Source of the DNA: an uncultured Eubacterium sp.
GTDB lineage: Bacteria; Bacillota; Clostridia; Oscillospirales; Acutalibacteraceae
DNA: 64,000 nt
Assembly: GCA_934561395.1 (NCBI GenBank)
Contig: CAKTGF010000003.1
Location: 62,001-126,000, forward strand
Reading direction: 5' to 3'
The number at the start of each line of letters is the position of its first letter. Within the stretch, counting starts at the first letter, position 1. Below are positions 8,225 through 16,720 of this stretch, in pieces. Below the pieces are notes generated by a model. It saw nothing but the letters and a program-made list of their open reading frames with translations. It made no database searches and was not told the origin of the DNA. A program made the translations under genes and the position numbers.

Positions 8225-10786
8225 TTACTTGTTCTTTTTGTTTTGCTTTTTTGCAGCCTTTTCAGCCTTGCGGCGTTCAAGCTCTTCCTTTTCCTCGGCA
8301 AGGCGTTTTGCCTCAGCCTCGGCCTCAGCCTTTTCTGCAATTGCAACATTCTCCTTGGCGGTATCGTATTTAGCCACGATTTCGTCAAAGTGTGAGAAAT
8401 TCTCCTGCTGGGTTAAAAGCTTTTTAGCCTCAACATAAGGCTTTGCTGCACGGTTAAATTGTGCGTGCTTATCCATTTCAGCCTTAGAAAGCTTGCGAAC
8501 AGCCTTGCGCTCCTCTGAAAGCTTTTTGATTTCAGCCTTAAGCCTTGCAACCTCTTGGGAATCCTTATCCTTTCTTGCAACATGGCTGAGCTTTGCAAGC
8601 TCCTCAATTCTTTCGTCAAGCTCATCCTCTTTATTGAAGAACTCTTCAATGGTTTCAAAGCCAAGCTCCTTAAACTCGTTAACGGAGCCGTAATACTTGT
8701 TGTATGCTTTGATTGCCGAAATTTGAATTTTTGCAAGCTCGATATAGAACTTTCTGATTTCCTTTTCCTCTTGTGAAACCTTAGGCATAGCCTTAGCCTG
8801 CTTAAGCTGCTCATTAGTATCTTCAAGAGATGTGTTTTTAATACCGTCAAGACCTGCTTGGAAAATTTTATTGTAAGCCTCAAGCTTATGCTTACCCAAT
8901 GTTGAATCAAACTTGTTTAGCTCATCCATTACAAACTTGGAAATTTCGATTTCCTCGTTATATTCAACATCTGCCCTATAAGCCTTTTTAGCTGCCTTGC
9001 GCTCTGCCTTATCGGAAATGTTTTTGTATGATGATTTATCAAGAGTTTTGGGAGTTGCAACGGCCATTTCCCTTGCGTTGTTGACAAGATCAATCATCTC
9101 AACAAGGTCTTTATCCTTTAAGGCGTTGTTGCCATAGTCCTCAAACACGGCACGAACCTTAAGAACACGAACATAAGCCTTTTGCTTAGCCTCTGTTAAA
9201 TCGTAGAAGAAGAACGGAATAACATTAAGTGTTGCGCCCACTGCGGCAACAATAACCAAAATACGAAGCAGGGGCAACAAAATACCGTTAACATCGTAAA
9301 GTGCGGATGACGCATTGGTAAAGTTATCCTGACCGTTGGCTAACTGCTCTGCCAGCATTTGGCTGATTGGCTTATTAGCGCCCGGCAGCACTCTTGACAT
9401 AAGGCTTGCATCGCTTGTAACCTTTTGTGCAACTGCGGAGGTCATACCGTATTTTTCCTGAAGGGCAGGAAGAACGCCTGCGGTAATAAGGGTAATAACG
9501 CTGCCGATTGTTGCAACTGCGGCAAACATACCGTCGATACGCTCGCCGGTTTTATACTGCTGATAGTCACGAATATCAGCCTGAATTGACGGGTTAAGAA
9601 TGTGGGCAAATGCGCCTACAACAGCGTTAAGGTACAAGCAAGCCATAACTGCCCAAATTACATAATTTTTAATGTTGCCGTCTGCCCCCGATGTTCCGAG
9701 GAAGAACGGATACATACAAAGAATAAATATAATGTTGAACAGGTTTGTAACAATCTGAACCTTTTTCTTACCCCATTTTCTGATGCAGAACGGAGCAAGG
9801 AGCATGCCCCAAAGAGAGGCATTGCCGTAAACGGTTGTGATAACTGCGTATGTAGGCTGTGAGCACGCACCACCATAGTTGCAAAGCCAATAAAGAATGT
9901 TTGCATAAGCGGTTTCCAAAAATCCAATCCATGATGCAAGGGATATAATCCAGAAATACTTGTTCTTTGCAACCTCACGGATAGCATCGGAAAACTTAAT
10001 TTGAATTACGTGGGTTTTAGCCTGAATAATTTTTTCCTGTGTGTTTGCATAAACAACAAATACAAGGAGAGTGCCTATAACGCCGATAACCGGAAAAGCA
10101 ATTCTGTAAACCTTAATATCTGTTTGGTTTGTTTTTAAAAGAGCTGCAATAATAGGAATAATAATATTATAAACGGTAGGACCGAATGAATAAATAATGC
10201 TTTTAACAGACGCTACATCCGCACGCTCCTGTGAGTTGGGCGAAAGAACATGAATAAGGTTTTCATAAGCGTCGTAAAAGAAATAATAGAAAAATTGAAG
10301 TGCAATATTAAATGCAAGAACAATCGCACATTTTGCAACATAATCGGCCTGCCTGCCAAACATCTCGCCTGTGCCTACAAGAAGGCTGAGTTTGTTATAC
10401 GGGAACCATACCATCAAAACAAAAATAACGGCACAAGGAATACCCATTCTTAAAAGATAGGGTCTGTATTTACCTGCTTTGTTACGGGTATTATCAACAA
10501 TGTTGGCACGAACGCCCGTAAGCGGAATACCTGCCAAAACACCGATAACATACATAATATACATATCGGTAAGGCCGATGCCGATTGTACCCGACAAAAA
10601 TACGTTTGTAGCACCCAAAATACATGGGATACTCATACAAACAATCAAATAAGCGCCGATACCGCCAAAGGCGTATGAGGCAATTTCCTTAAAGGACATA
10701 TACCTGCCCTTAGGTGGTTTTTTCCAGTAGTACCTGACGTTATCTATAACGCCGTGCACTTTTTCTTTTATAGCTGTAGATGCCAT
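8225..10786 (-). CDS. GPH-family (MFS) sugar:cation symporter with ~325-residue cytoplasmic coiled-coil tail
   Basis: The N-terminal ~528 residues form a glycoside-pentoside-hexuronide-type permease: about twelve membrane helices and the family loop NTRNKAGKYRPYLL (usual form D-x-T-R-S-K-x-G-K-x-R-P). Usual family length is 450-500 residues. From about residue 529 a highly charged, non-membrane region of ~325 residues runs to the end, rich in Glu, Lys and Ala, with heptad-like helices and ending in a Lys-rich tail (KAAKKQNKKNK). It is not the IIA-like domain of LacS. Substrate unknown; nearby glycosidase genes fit a glycoside. It is monocistronic: own promoter upstream, terminator downstream. 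Start ATG after AAGGGGAA. Confidence 0.85.
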   Translation of the reverse strand: MASTAIKEKVHGVIDNVRYYWKKPPKGRYMSFKEIASYAFGGIGAYLIVCMSIPCILGATNVFLSGTIGIGLTDMYIMYVIGVLAGIPLTGVRANIVDNTRNKAGKYRPYLLRMGIPCAVIFVLMVWFPYNKLSLLVGTGEMFGRQADYVAKCAIVLAFNIALQFFYYFFYDAYENLIHVLSPNSQERADVASVKSIIYSFGPTVYNIIIPIIAALLKTNQTDIKVYRIAFPVIGVIGTLLVFVVYANTQEKIIQAKTHVIQIKFSDAIREVAKNKYFWIISLASWIGFLETAYANILYWLCNYGGACSQPTYAVITTVYGNASLWGMLLAPFCIRKWGKKKVQIVTNLFNIIFILCMYPFFLGTSGADGNIKNYVIWAVMACLYLNAVVGAFAHILNPSIQADIRDYQQYKTGERIDGMFAAVATIGSVITLITAGVLPALQEKYGMTSAVAQKVTSDASLMSRVLPGANKPISQMLAEQLANGQDNFTNASSALYDVNGILLPLLRILVIVAAVGATLNVIPFFFYDLTEAKQKAYVRVLKVRAVFEDYGNNALKDKDLVEMIDLVNNAREMAVATPKTLDKSSYKNISDKAERKAAKKAYRADVEYNEEIEISKFVMDELNKFDSTLGKHKLEAYNKIFQAGLDGIKNTSLEDTNEQLKQAKAMPKVSQEEKEIRKFYIELAKIQISAIKAYNKYYGSVNEFKELGFETIEEFFNKEDELDERIEELAKLSHVARKDKDSQEVARLKAEIKKLSEERKAVRKLSKAEMDKHAQFNRAAKPYVEAKKLLTQQENFSHFDEIVAKYDTAKENVAIAEKAEAEAEAKRLAEEKEELERRKAEKAAKKQNKKNK

Positions 10787-10819
10787 AACAATTCCCCTTT
10801 TTGTAACATTACTTCAAGC

Positions 10820-10848
10820 ATTGTAACACAAAGACGGTAAGAATACAA
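10820..10848 (-). promoter_or_regulatory. Promoter of the GPH transporter
   Basis: On the - strand, TTGTAT (10843-10848), 17 bp, TACAAT (10820-10825). Two GTTACA repeats lie at and after the -10 and could be an operator. Confidence 0.55.
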
Positions 10849-10871
10849 CATATAATATGGATAATTTGCAT

Positions 10872-10903
10872 AAAAAACGGGAATGTTTTAAAACATTCCC
10901 GTT
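10872..10903 (-). terminator. Terminator of the exoA-MIF-sir2-radical SAM-lipoprotein operon
   Basis: Perfect 28-base palindrome (AACGGGAATGTTTT and its complement) followed on the - strand by TTTTTTATG. Confidence 0.85.
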
Positions 10904-10922
10904 AAAAGCACAATATGCGCCG

Positions 10923-11825
10923 TTATTCAAGTGTAATTTCAACAACCTCGTTATCCGCACGGGTTACCAGCAGGCTGTTGCCGTTTAATTCCCAACTCTT
11001 GCAGGAACGGCAGGCGTCAAAATCCATATCGCTTGCATCCTCTGCCTGTTCGTCATTTGAATAAATCATTCCGTTAAGGCCGCTTGCCTTAACATCGTCC
11101 GTTGTCATGCCAAAATACACAAGGTTTTGACCCTTGTTTGCGTAAAACTCGCTCATTATATCAAAATAATATGTTCCGTCGCCCAGCACCGCCTGTGTAA
11201 TGCCAAAGGGGGTTTGCGCCATATCATAAGCAATTACATGATATGCCTTTATGCCCTTTTGCAAAAGCAGGTATTCAAACATATTTGAATATGTAAAAGA
11301 GTTGCCCTCGCCGTTAATTATTGTTTCATAGCAGGATATTGTATCGTTATCCGACACCTTAATGTTCTTTGCAATATAGTTATAAAGATTAACCGCATAA
11401 AGAGAATCATTAGCGGAATCGCCGCCGCAGGCATCCTTAATTTCGTTAATCTTATCCTCAAAAGCTTTAACAAGGGCAAGATGAGCGTCGCTGTCGTTTT
11501 TATACTCAATATCAACGCCGGATTTATCGCTGCTGACGGTTATTGAACTGACCAAATGTGACAGCGGAAAGGAGGTATAAACAAGCCTTTGAATATTTGA
11601 AAACATACCCGTATTAACCCTGGCGCTTGCTTCACCCTTGATAATTGCACTGCAAATATCCTGATAGCCGTTAATAACGCTGGCATCATAATTTGAATAG
11701 GCAGAGTCGTAGGTTATTTTAATTGTGGGGTCAGAACTATCCGTATTATCATTGCCCCCGGTGCAGGCTGAAAATGTTAGGGCAACCAATGCCACGGTCA
11801 GTAATAATGATAATGCTTTTTTCAT
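10923..11825 (-). CDS. Lipoprotein with degenerate transglutaminase-like domain
   Basis: A 300-residue predicted lipoprotein: lysines, hydrophobic helix and lipobox LTFSAC with Cys21 to be lipidated. The middle resembles the transglutaminase-like fold: LYNYIAKNIKVS, then GEGNSFTYSNMFEYLLLQ-KGIKAYHV, which fits the pattern G-x-C-x-x-Y-A-x-x-F-x-x-L-L-x-x-x-G-I, then GTYYFDIMSEFY. In this reading the catalytic Cys position is Ser, the usual His-x-W segment is missing, and only the Asp-containing YYFD is kept, so it may bind rather than cut or cross-link. The C-terminus has CRSC. Start is the ATG after AGAGG; the TTG one codon upstream is rejected. It follows the radical SAM gene by 12 bases. 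Fold assignment is by pattern only. Confidence 0.65.
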   Translation of the reverse strand: MKKALSLLLTVALVALTFSACTGGNDNTDSSDPTIKITYDSAYSNYDASVINGYQDICSAIIKGEASARVNTGMFSNIQRLVYTSFPLSHLVSSITVSSDKSGVDIEYKNDSDAHLALVKAFEDKINEIKDACGGDSANDSLYAVNLYNYIAKNIKVSDNDTISCYETIINGEGNSFTYSNMFEYLLLQKGIKAYHVIAYDMAQTPFGITQAVLGDGTYYFDIMSEFYANKGQNLVYFGMTTDDVKASGLNGMIYSNDEQAEDASDMDFDACRSCKSWELNGNSLLVTRADNEVVEITLE

Positions 11826-11837
11826 CAAACTTACCTC

Positions 11838-12905
11838 TTATCTCATTTTTAATATCATATCCGTTGAAGCTTCAAAAAATTCCTTATATGCCTGACAATA
11901 ATCACGGCTCAGGCGGTTTCGCTTGCAGCCGCCGCCCCTGCACAAAGTGAAATACTTGCAAGTCTTGCACTTATCATCAACTATAAAGGATTCCTTGATA
12001 AAATCAACAGCTTTTTTTGAATTATAAAAATCATTAAAGTTTTGCTCGTTAATATTTCCCAGCAACCATTCGTCGGTGCAGTAAAAATCGCAGGGGTAAA
12101 CCGAGCCGTCGCCCTCAACAACAAATTGGGTTGAGCAAGGGCCGTTCATGCCGCACTGCTCTGCGTTTTTGCCTAACGCCAGCAGGGCGTAATTGTCAAA
12201 CTGGCGAATTGACATTAAATTTGAACGCATATTATCGTTAAAATATATTTTGTAGCAGCTTTTAAGATATGATGCATATTCCTCGCCGCTCATTGAATAT
12301 TCGCTTTCTCCGTTAAAGGGGTTAAGACAGGGTATGTACTGAAGATAGTGCAAATCCAGCTGCTTAAAAAAGCGATATGATTTTCTCACATTATTGGCAA
12401 GGCGAGCGGTTAAAACGGAAAGCACATTAAAGGTTACCTTATATTTTTTCAACAGCTCAATCGCCCTTACAACATCGTCAAAGCTTTCACTGCCGTCGGC
12501 ATATTTTCTGTAGGAATTAAGCTCACGGTCGCCGTCAAGCGACACGCCCACCAATATATTATTTTCAGCAAAAAAGGCGCACCATTCGTCATTAATAAGC
12601 GTTGCGTTGGTTTGAACACAGTTTGAAACCCTTGAATTTTGGGTGTTCAGCTTTTTCTCCAGGCTGATAAAATCCTTAAAAAAATCAATACCTCGCAAAA
12701 GGGGCTCACCGCCCTGAAAGGTAAAGTAAACGTCCTCGCCGCAGGTAAAATCGAGGGCCTTTTTTATTGTGTTTTCGGCGGTTTCAAGGGTCATCATGCC
12801 CTTAAAGCCCTCAGCCCTCTCGCTTGAAAGTGAGCTGTAAAAGCAGTATTCACATTTTAAATTGCACGCCGACGACGCCGGCTTTATCATTATCGAAATG
12901 GGCAT
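11838..12905 (-). CDS. Radical SAM/SPASM protein, anaerobic sulfatase-maturase-like
   Basis: A 355-residue enzyme with the [4Fe-4S]-SAM motif CNLKCEYC (Cys14, 18, 21), the FQGGEPLL segment (GGEP of SAM binding) and a Cys-rich SPASM C-terminus (CDFYC, CKTC, then CRGGGCKRNR) for auxiliary clusters. This is the layout of anaerobic sulfatase-maturating enzymes, which oxidise Cys or Ser to formylglycine, but also of peptide-modifying relatives. There is no sulfatase in the window and no C/S-x-P-x-R motif in the adjacent lipoprotein. It starts in a TAATG overlap with the Sir2 gene, so the two are translationally coupled. The true substrate is unknown; the downstream lipoprotein is one candidate. 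Confidence 0.85.
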   Translation of the reverse strand: MPISIMIKPASSACNLKCEYCFYSSLSSERAEGFKGMMTLETAENTIKKALDFTCGEDVYFTFQGGEPLLRGIDFFKDFISLEKKLNTQNSRVSNCVQTNATLINDEWCAFFAENNILVGVSLDGDRELNSYRKYADGSESFDDVVRAIELLKKYKVTFNVLSVLTARLANNVRKSYRFFKQLDLHYLQYIPCLNPFNGESEYSMSGEEYASYLKSCYKIYFNDNMRSNLMSIRQFDNYALLALGKNAEQCGMNGPCSTQFVVEGDGSVYPCDFYCTDEWLLGNINEQNFNDFYNSKKAVDFIKESFIVDDKCKTCKYFTLCRGGGCKRNRLSRDYCQAYKEFFEASTDMILKMR

Positions 12906-13615
12906 TACCTAACCTCAATTTTTGACAGCACCTCGCCCACATTGCCGTGAATAACCAAATCCGCCCAATTATCGGCAGGGGTTTTGTCACGATTAATGAG
13001 AACAAAATGCTCGCCTCCGAAATATTTTATAAATCCCGCTGCGGGGTAAACATTAAGCGAAGTACCTGCAACAATCAGGCAATCCGCATTTGAAATTGCG
13101 GAAAGAGCGCCGTTAACACAGCTACTGTCTAAGCCCTCCTCATACAAAACCACATCCGGCTTAATCGTTCCGCCGCAGGGGCATTGTGGTATTCCGCTTG
13201 AATTTAAAATATACTCCGCATCAAATTGCTTATTGCAGCTCATACAATAATTTCTGTGCACGCTGCCGTGGAGCTCAAAAACATTTTTTGAGCCTGCCGC
13301 CTGATGCAAGCCGTCAATATTCTGCGTTACCACAGCAGTCAGCTTGCCTGCCCTTTCAAGCTCCGCCAGCTTTAGGTGGGCAGCGTTGGGCTCGGCATTA
13401 AGGCAAAGCATTTTTTCTCTGTAAAAATTGTAAAAATACTCAGTGTGCTTACAGAAAAAGGTGTGGCTTAATATTTCCTCCGGGGGATAATCGTACTTTT
13501 GATTATAAAGCCCATCAACACTCCTGAAATCGGGTATGCCGCTTTCGGTTGAAACCCCTGCTCCGCCGAAGAATACTATTTTGTTTGAGCTGTCGATTAT
13601 TTGCTGTAATTCCAT
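12905..13615 (-). CDS. cobB: NAD-dependent protein deacylase (Sir2 family)
   Basis: Removes acyl groups from lysines using NAD+. Motifs: GAGVSTESGIPDFR (residues 18-31) for NAD binding, TQNIDGLH (97-104), catalytic His116 in ELHGSV, a zinc site C-x2-C...C-x-C (Cys124, 127, 145, 147) and GTSLNVYPAAG. The 236 residues are usual for bacterial sirtuins. It starts three bases after the MIF-like stop with no evident ribosome site, which suggests translational reinitiation, and overlaps the radical SAM start by one base. Substrates are not deducible. Confidence 0.93.
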   Translation of the reverse strand: MELQQIIDSSNKIVFFGGAGVSTESGIPDFRSVDGLYNQKYDYPPEEILSHTFFCKHTEYFYNFYREKMLCLNAEPNAAHLKLAELERAGKLTAVVTQNIDGLHQAAGSKNVFELHGSVHRNYCMSCNKQFDAEYILNSSGIPQCPCGGTIKPDVVLYEEGLDSSCVNGALSAISNADCLIVAGTSLNVYPAAGFIKYFGGEHFVLINRDKTPADNWADLVIHGNVGEVLSKIEVR

Positions 13616-13618
13616 AAG

Positions 13619-13960
13619 CTAAAAATTCATATTGTTCCAGCCCCATTGAGTGGTGCCGGAATATTTAATATAAAGCTTGTCGGGAGAAATGCCCAGAATT
13701 TCGTTATAAATTCTGCAAAGCTCCTTGGTCATTTTTTCGCAGCCCTCGTCTGTTGATTTGCCAAACACGCTTATGTCAACAAAAGCCATGGGCGAGGAGG
13801 AATCCCCCTTAAAGTACATTTTGCAGTTATCCTCAAACGAGAGCATAAGCCAGGATTCGCTTTTGCCCACACATTCTATTGCCTTGCCTAATTCTGTTTT
13901 TAATTGCTCACGCTGTTCGTTTGAAACAGCAACATTTGTATTTGTGTTAATAAACGGCAT
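13619..13960 (-). CDS. MIF-like tautomerase-superfamily protein
   Basis: A 113-residue homologue of macrophage migration inhibitory factor. It begins Met-Pro, so Pro2 becomes the N-terminal catalytic base after Met removal, and has TNTNVAVS (MIF proteins: TNV.), MAFVDISVFG in the middle, and an end DKLYIKYSGTTQWGWNNMNF-like block matching the DRIYI-x-F and GWN-x-x-x-F of MIF. Length equals eukaryotic MIF (about 115), unlike the short ~60-residue bacterial 4-OT enzymes. The known family activity is keto-enol tautomerase; a role here is open. AAGGAGATATCGTT precedes the ATG. It sits between exoA and sir2 in one operon. Confidence 0.85.
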   Translation of the reverse strand: MPFINTNTNVAVSNEQREQLKTELGKAIECVGKSESWLMLSFEDNCKMYFKGDSSSPMAFVDISVFGKSTDEGCEKMTKELCRIYNEILGISPDKLYIKYSGTTQWGWNNMNF

Positions 13961-13972
13961 AACGATATCTCC

Positions 13973-14728
13973 TTATAAATCAATATCCAATTCAACCGGG
14001 CAATGGTCCGAGCCGAAAACATCGGCATGGATTTTAGCATACTGAAGCTTATCATCCAGCGATTTGGAGGTAATGAAATAGTCAATTCTCCACCCTGCGT
14101 TTTTTTCACGAGCCTTGAACATATACGACCACCAGCTGTAAGCACCTGTTAAATCGGGGTAAAAATACCTGAAGGTGTCTGTATAGCCGGAGTCGAGCAT
14201 AAGGGTCATTTTCTCACGTTCTTCATCGGTAAAGCCTGCGTTACGGCGGTTGGTTTTTGGGTTTTTAAGGTCAATTTCCTTATGGGCAACATTAAGGTCG
14301 CCGCAGAACACAACGGGCTTTGAATCGTTCAGCGAATTAATATACTCTCTGAAATCATCCTCCCACTGCATGCGGTAATCAAGCCTTTCAAGTTCACGCT
14401 TTGAGTTGGGAACATAAACCGTAACGAAATAGAAATTTTCAAATTCAAGGGTTATTACCCTGCCCTCATGGTCGTGCACATCAATGCCCATGCCGTATTC
14501 AACGGAAAGGGGTTTGATTTTGGAAAACACCGCCGTGCCGGAATAGCCCTTTTTATCGGCATAGTTCCAATAACAATAGTAGTTTTCCGGGGAAAAGTCT
14601 ATCTGACCCTGCTGGAGCTTAGTTTCCTGCAGGCAAAAAATATCGGCGTTAACCGACTCAAAAAAATCCATAAAGCCCTTATTCATACAGGCTCTCAAGC
14701 CGTTAACATTCCAAGAAATCATTTTCAT
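13973..14728 (-). CDS. exoA: Exodeoxyribonuclease III / AP endonuclease
   Basis: DNA repair nuclease cutting at abasic sites and removing 3' blocking groups. It shows the EEP fold: MKMISWNVNGLRA at the start, LQETKLQ with the metal-binding Glu, FCGDLNVAH (Asp/Asn pair), WRIDYF and terminal SDHCPVELDI. 251 residues is standard for this family. An in-frame GTG three codons upstream falls inside AAAGGTGA, which is the ribosome site, so the ATG at 14728 is the start. It heads the operon that continues with MIF-like, Sir2, radical SAM and lipoprotein genes. Confidence 0.93.
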   Translation of the reverse strand: MKMISWNVNGLRACMNKGFMDFFESVNADIFCLQETKLQQGQIDFSPENYYCYWNYADKKGYSGTAVFSKIKPLSVEYGMGIDVHDHEGRVITLEFENFYFVTVYVPNSKRELERLDYRMQWEDDFREYINSLNDSKPVVFCGDLNVAHKEIDLKNPKTNRRNAGFTDEEREKMTLMLDSGYTDTFRYFYPDLTGAYSWWSYMFKAREKNAGWRIDYFITSKSLDDKLQYAKIHADVFGSDHCPVELDIDL

Positions 14729-14745
14729 AAATATCACCTTTAGTT

Positions 14746-14774
14746 ATAATAGCACAGATATATTAATATTTCAA
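14746..14774 (-). promoter_or_regulatory. Promoter of the exoA operon
   Basis: On the - strand, TTGAAA (14769-14774), 17 bp, TATTAT (14746-14751). Confidence 0.6.
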
Positions 14775-14820
14775 TTTATATTTGCTAACAGAGGTATAAT
14801 ATGTTAAAATTATTTCGGTG

Positions 14821-15387
14821 ATGAATTTGAAAAAAGCATTTGCGTTAGCATTAAATGCCGTAACGGTTGTTTACACAATATGGTACATGCACTACGGTCA
14901 ACCCTTTGAAAACAACGGTGCGCTGTCAAAAATCGGGTTGCGGCACCACGGCTTATTTGTTATTTGGGGCATTTTAACAATGCTTAATTTAAGCCTCGGC
15001 ATTATCTGTGCATACAAAAAACTCACAAAAACAAAAATATACATACCCCTTTTGGCAGTTGCAGGTTTAGGCATGCTGTTAACCCTTTGCTTTGATTTCG
15101 ATTTTGACAAAAAGCCCGATTATTACCTGCACTGTGCAGGGTCACTGATATTTTCCGCAGTAATGGGCATAACAATATTTTTGCTTTTCTTTTTATGCCG
15201 CAAGGCCTCCAAAATTTACCTTGGGTTTATGATAACTGCGGCAATAATTTTGCTGGGCGATTTGGTGCTGCTGCTTATTTTTAAGGAAACCGGATTTATT
15301 GAGGTGTTCCCTATCTTTTCCGGCTACATTTTGCTGGGAATAACAAATTTAAGGAGGGACAAAATTGAAGCTTACAACCAAGCTTAA
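14821..15387 (+). CDS. Hypothetical multi-pass membrane protein
   Basis: A 188-residue protein with about six hydrophobic helices and no motif I recognise; a charged segment DFDFDKKPDYY lies between helices 3 and 4. A -10-like TATAAT (14795-14800) lies only about 20 bases ahead of the ATG and there is no clear ribosome site, so the transcript leader may be very short. Its last 23 bases overlap the start of the decarboxylase-like gene, in another frame, which indicates co-transcription. Function unknown. Confidence 0.7.
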   Translation: MNLKKAFALALNAVTVVYTIWYMHYGQPFENNGALSKIGLRHHGLFVIWGILTMLNLSLGIICAYKKLTKTKIYIPLLAVAGLGMLLTLCFDFDFDKKPDYYLHCAGSLIFSAVMGITIFLLFFLCRKASKIYLGFMITAAIILLGDLVLLLIFKETGFIEVFPIFSGYILLGITNLRRDKIEAYNQA

Positions 15388-16681
15388 CGGTATTAACCGC
15401 TACCCCTTTCACATGCCGGGGCACAAGCGCAACGGTGCGTTTAACATAGTCGGCAGTGATATAGACATTACCGAAATTGACGGCTTTGACAATTTGCACA
15501 ACCCCACAGGGGTGCTTTTGGATATAGAAAACAGGCTTTCGGCTATTTATAAAAGCGAAAAATCATTTATGCTTGTAAACGGCTCAACCGGGGGAATACT
15601 TTCCGCCGTGTTTGCCCTTTGCAAGGAAAATGATAAAATAATTATAGCCCGAAACTGCCACAAAAGCGTTTATAACGCCTGTATGCTGAGAAAATTAAGA
15701 GTAAGCTACATAGAGCCCGGCTACGATTACGCAAACGGCTGCTATAAGCGCATTGACCAACAGAGCATTGACCTGGCGGTTAAGGAAAATCCCGACGCTG
15801 CCGCAATTGTTATTACCTCCCCCACATACGAGGGAATGATAAGCAATGTAAGGTCGCCCATACCCATGATTATCGACGCCGCCCACGGCGCACATTTGGG
15901 AATTGGGCTGTTTCCCGCCTACCCAAGGGCTGATATAGTTATTTCAAGCCTGCACAAAACCCTGCCGGCACTGACCCAATGCGCTGTTGCAAACATTTAC
16001 AACAAAAAATACATAAGCGCATTTAAGCAATATAACGATATTTTTGAAACCAGCTCCCCAAGCTATGTTTTAATGAGCAGTGTTGACAAATGCTGTGATT
16101 TTATAGAGAACAGCAAGGGCTCATTTAACGATTATTACAGAAATCTTTGCGAGTTCAGGACAATAGAGCTTGAAAATTTAAGGCTTGAATACTGCGACGA
16201 TATTTCAAAAATAATCATTTCTGCCGCCAATACCGATATTAATGGCACGAAACTTGCGGATATTTTAAGAAGGGATTACGCCATTGAAATTGAAATGGCA
16301 AGCCTTAACTACATTATTGCAATGACCTCGGTGGCTGACAGCAAGGAGGCCCTTGATAGGCTTAAGGCCGCACTTGTTGAAATTGACGGCAGACTGTCCC
16401 CCGCATCTGCTGAGCTGCTTGAGAAGCCCCCTGTTGCAAAGGGTTCAACTGTAATTTCAATTGACGATAACGGCGCTGCGGTTGATTTAAGCCAAGGGGT
16501 TAACAGGCGGTCAAACGAGTTTGTTTATGCATATCCGCCCGACATACCGATTATTGTGCCCAATGAAATAATCACAAGGGAATCGGTGCTTTATCTTAAA
16601 GGGCTGATTAAATCGGGCGTATGCGTTATAAGCGACAGTAATTTGCTGCCCAATAAATTGTTGACAAAACAGGAGCAATAA
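15365..16681 (+). CDS. Orn/Lys/Arg decarboxylase-family PLP enzyme
   Basis: Fold-type I PLP enzyme of the basic amino acid decarboxylase group. Visible: the N-terminal YPFHMPGHKR typical of this family, HKSVYNA in the PLP region, DAAHGAH holding the PLP-binding Asp, and the Schiff-base lysine in SSLHKTLPALTQ. Its 438 residues are a little short for the YaaO/SpeA-like family (about 480). The start is a TTG at 15365, chosen because AAGGAGGG lies seven bases upstream and MPGHK falls at the usual distance. The substrate (arginine, lysine or other) cannot be read. Its stop overlaps the -35 region of the scfA promoter. Confidence 0.88.
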   Translation: MKLTTKLNGINRYPFHMPGHKRNGAFNIVGSDIDITEIDGFDNLHNPTGVLLDIENRLSAIYKSEKSFMLVNGSTGGILSAVFALCKENDKIIIARNCHKSVYNACMLRKLRVSYIEPGYDYANGCYKRIDQQSIDLAVKENPDAAAIVITSPTYEGMISNVRSPIPMIIDAAHGAHLGIGLFPAYPRADIVISSLHKTLPALTQCAVANIYNKKYISAFKQYNDIFETSSPSYVLMSSVDKCCDFIENSKGSFNDYYRNLCEFRTIELENLRLEYCDDISKIIISAANTDINGTKLADILRRDYAIEIEMASLNYIIAMTSVADSKEALDRLKAALVEIDGRLSPASAELLEKPPVAKGSTVISIDDNGAAVDLSQGVNRRSNEFVYAYPPDIPIIVPNEIITRESVLYLKGLIKSGVCVISDSNLLPNKLLTKQEQ

Positions 16682-16689
16682 TTTATAAT
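16661..16689 (+). promoter_or_regulatory. Perfect-consensus promoter of scfA
   Basis: TTGACA (16661-16666), exactly 17 bp, TATAAT (16684-16689): a fully consensus sigma-A promoter, the strongest in the window. It overlaps the end of the decarboxylase gene; a start site near 16696 would leave a ~25-base leader with AAAGAGGTG before scfA. Confidence 0.85.
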
Positions 16690-16720
16690 ATATTCAACTT
16701 AATTGTAAAGAGGTGCTTTT

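Noticed and set aside
14801..14821. Six-codon leader ORF (MLKLFR) ending in TGATG at the membrane protein start
   Set aside because: Attractive as translational coupling, but the GAGGTATAAT ahead of it reads better as a -10 box, placing the start codon upstream of or at the transcript start.
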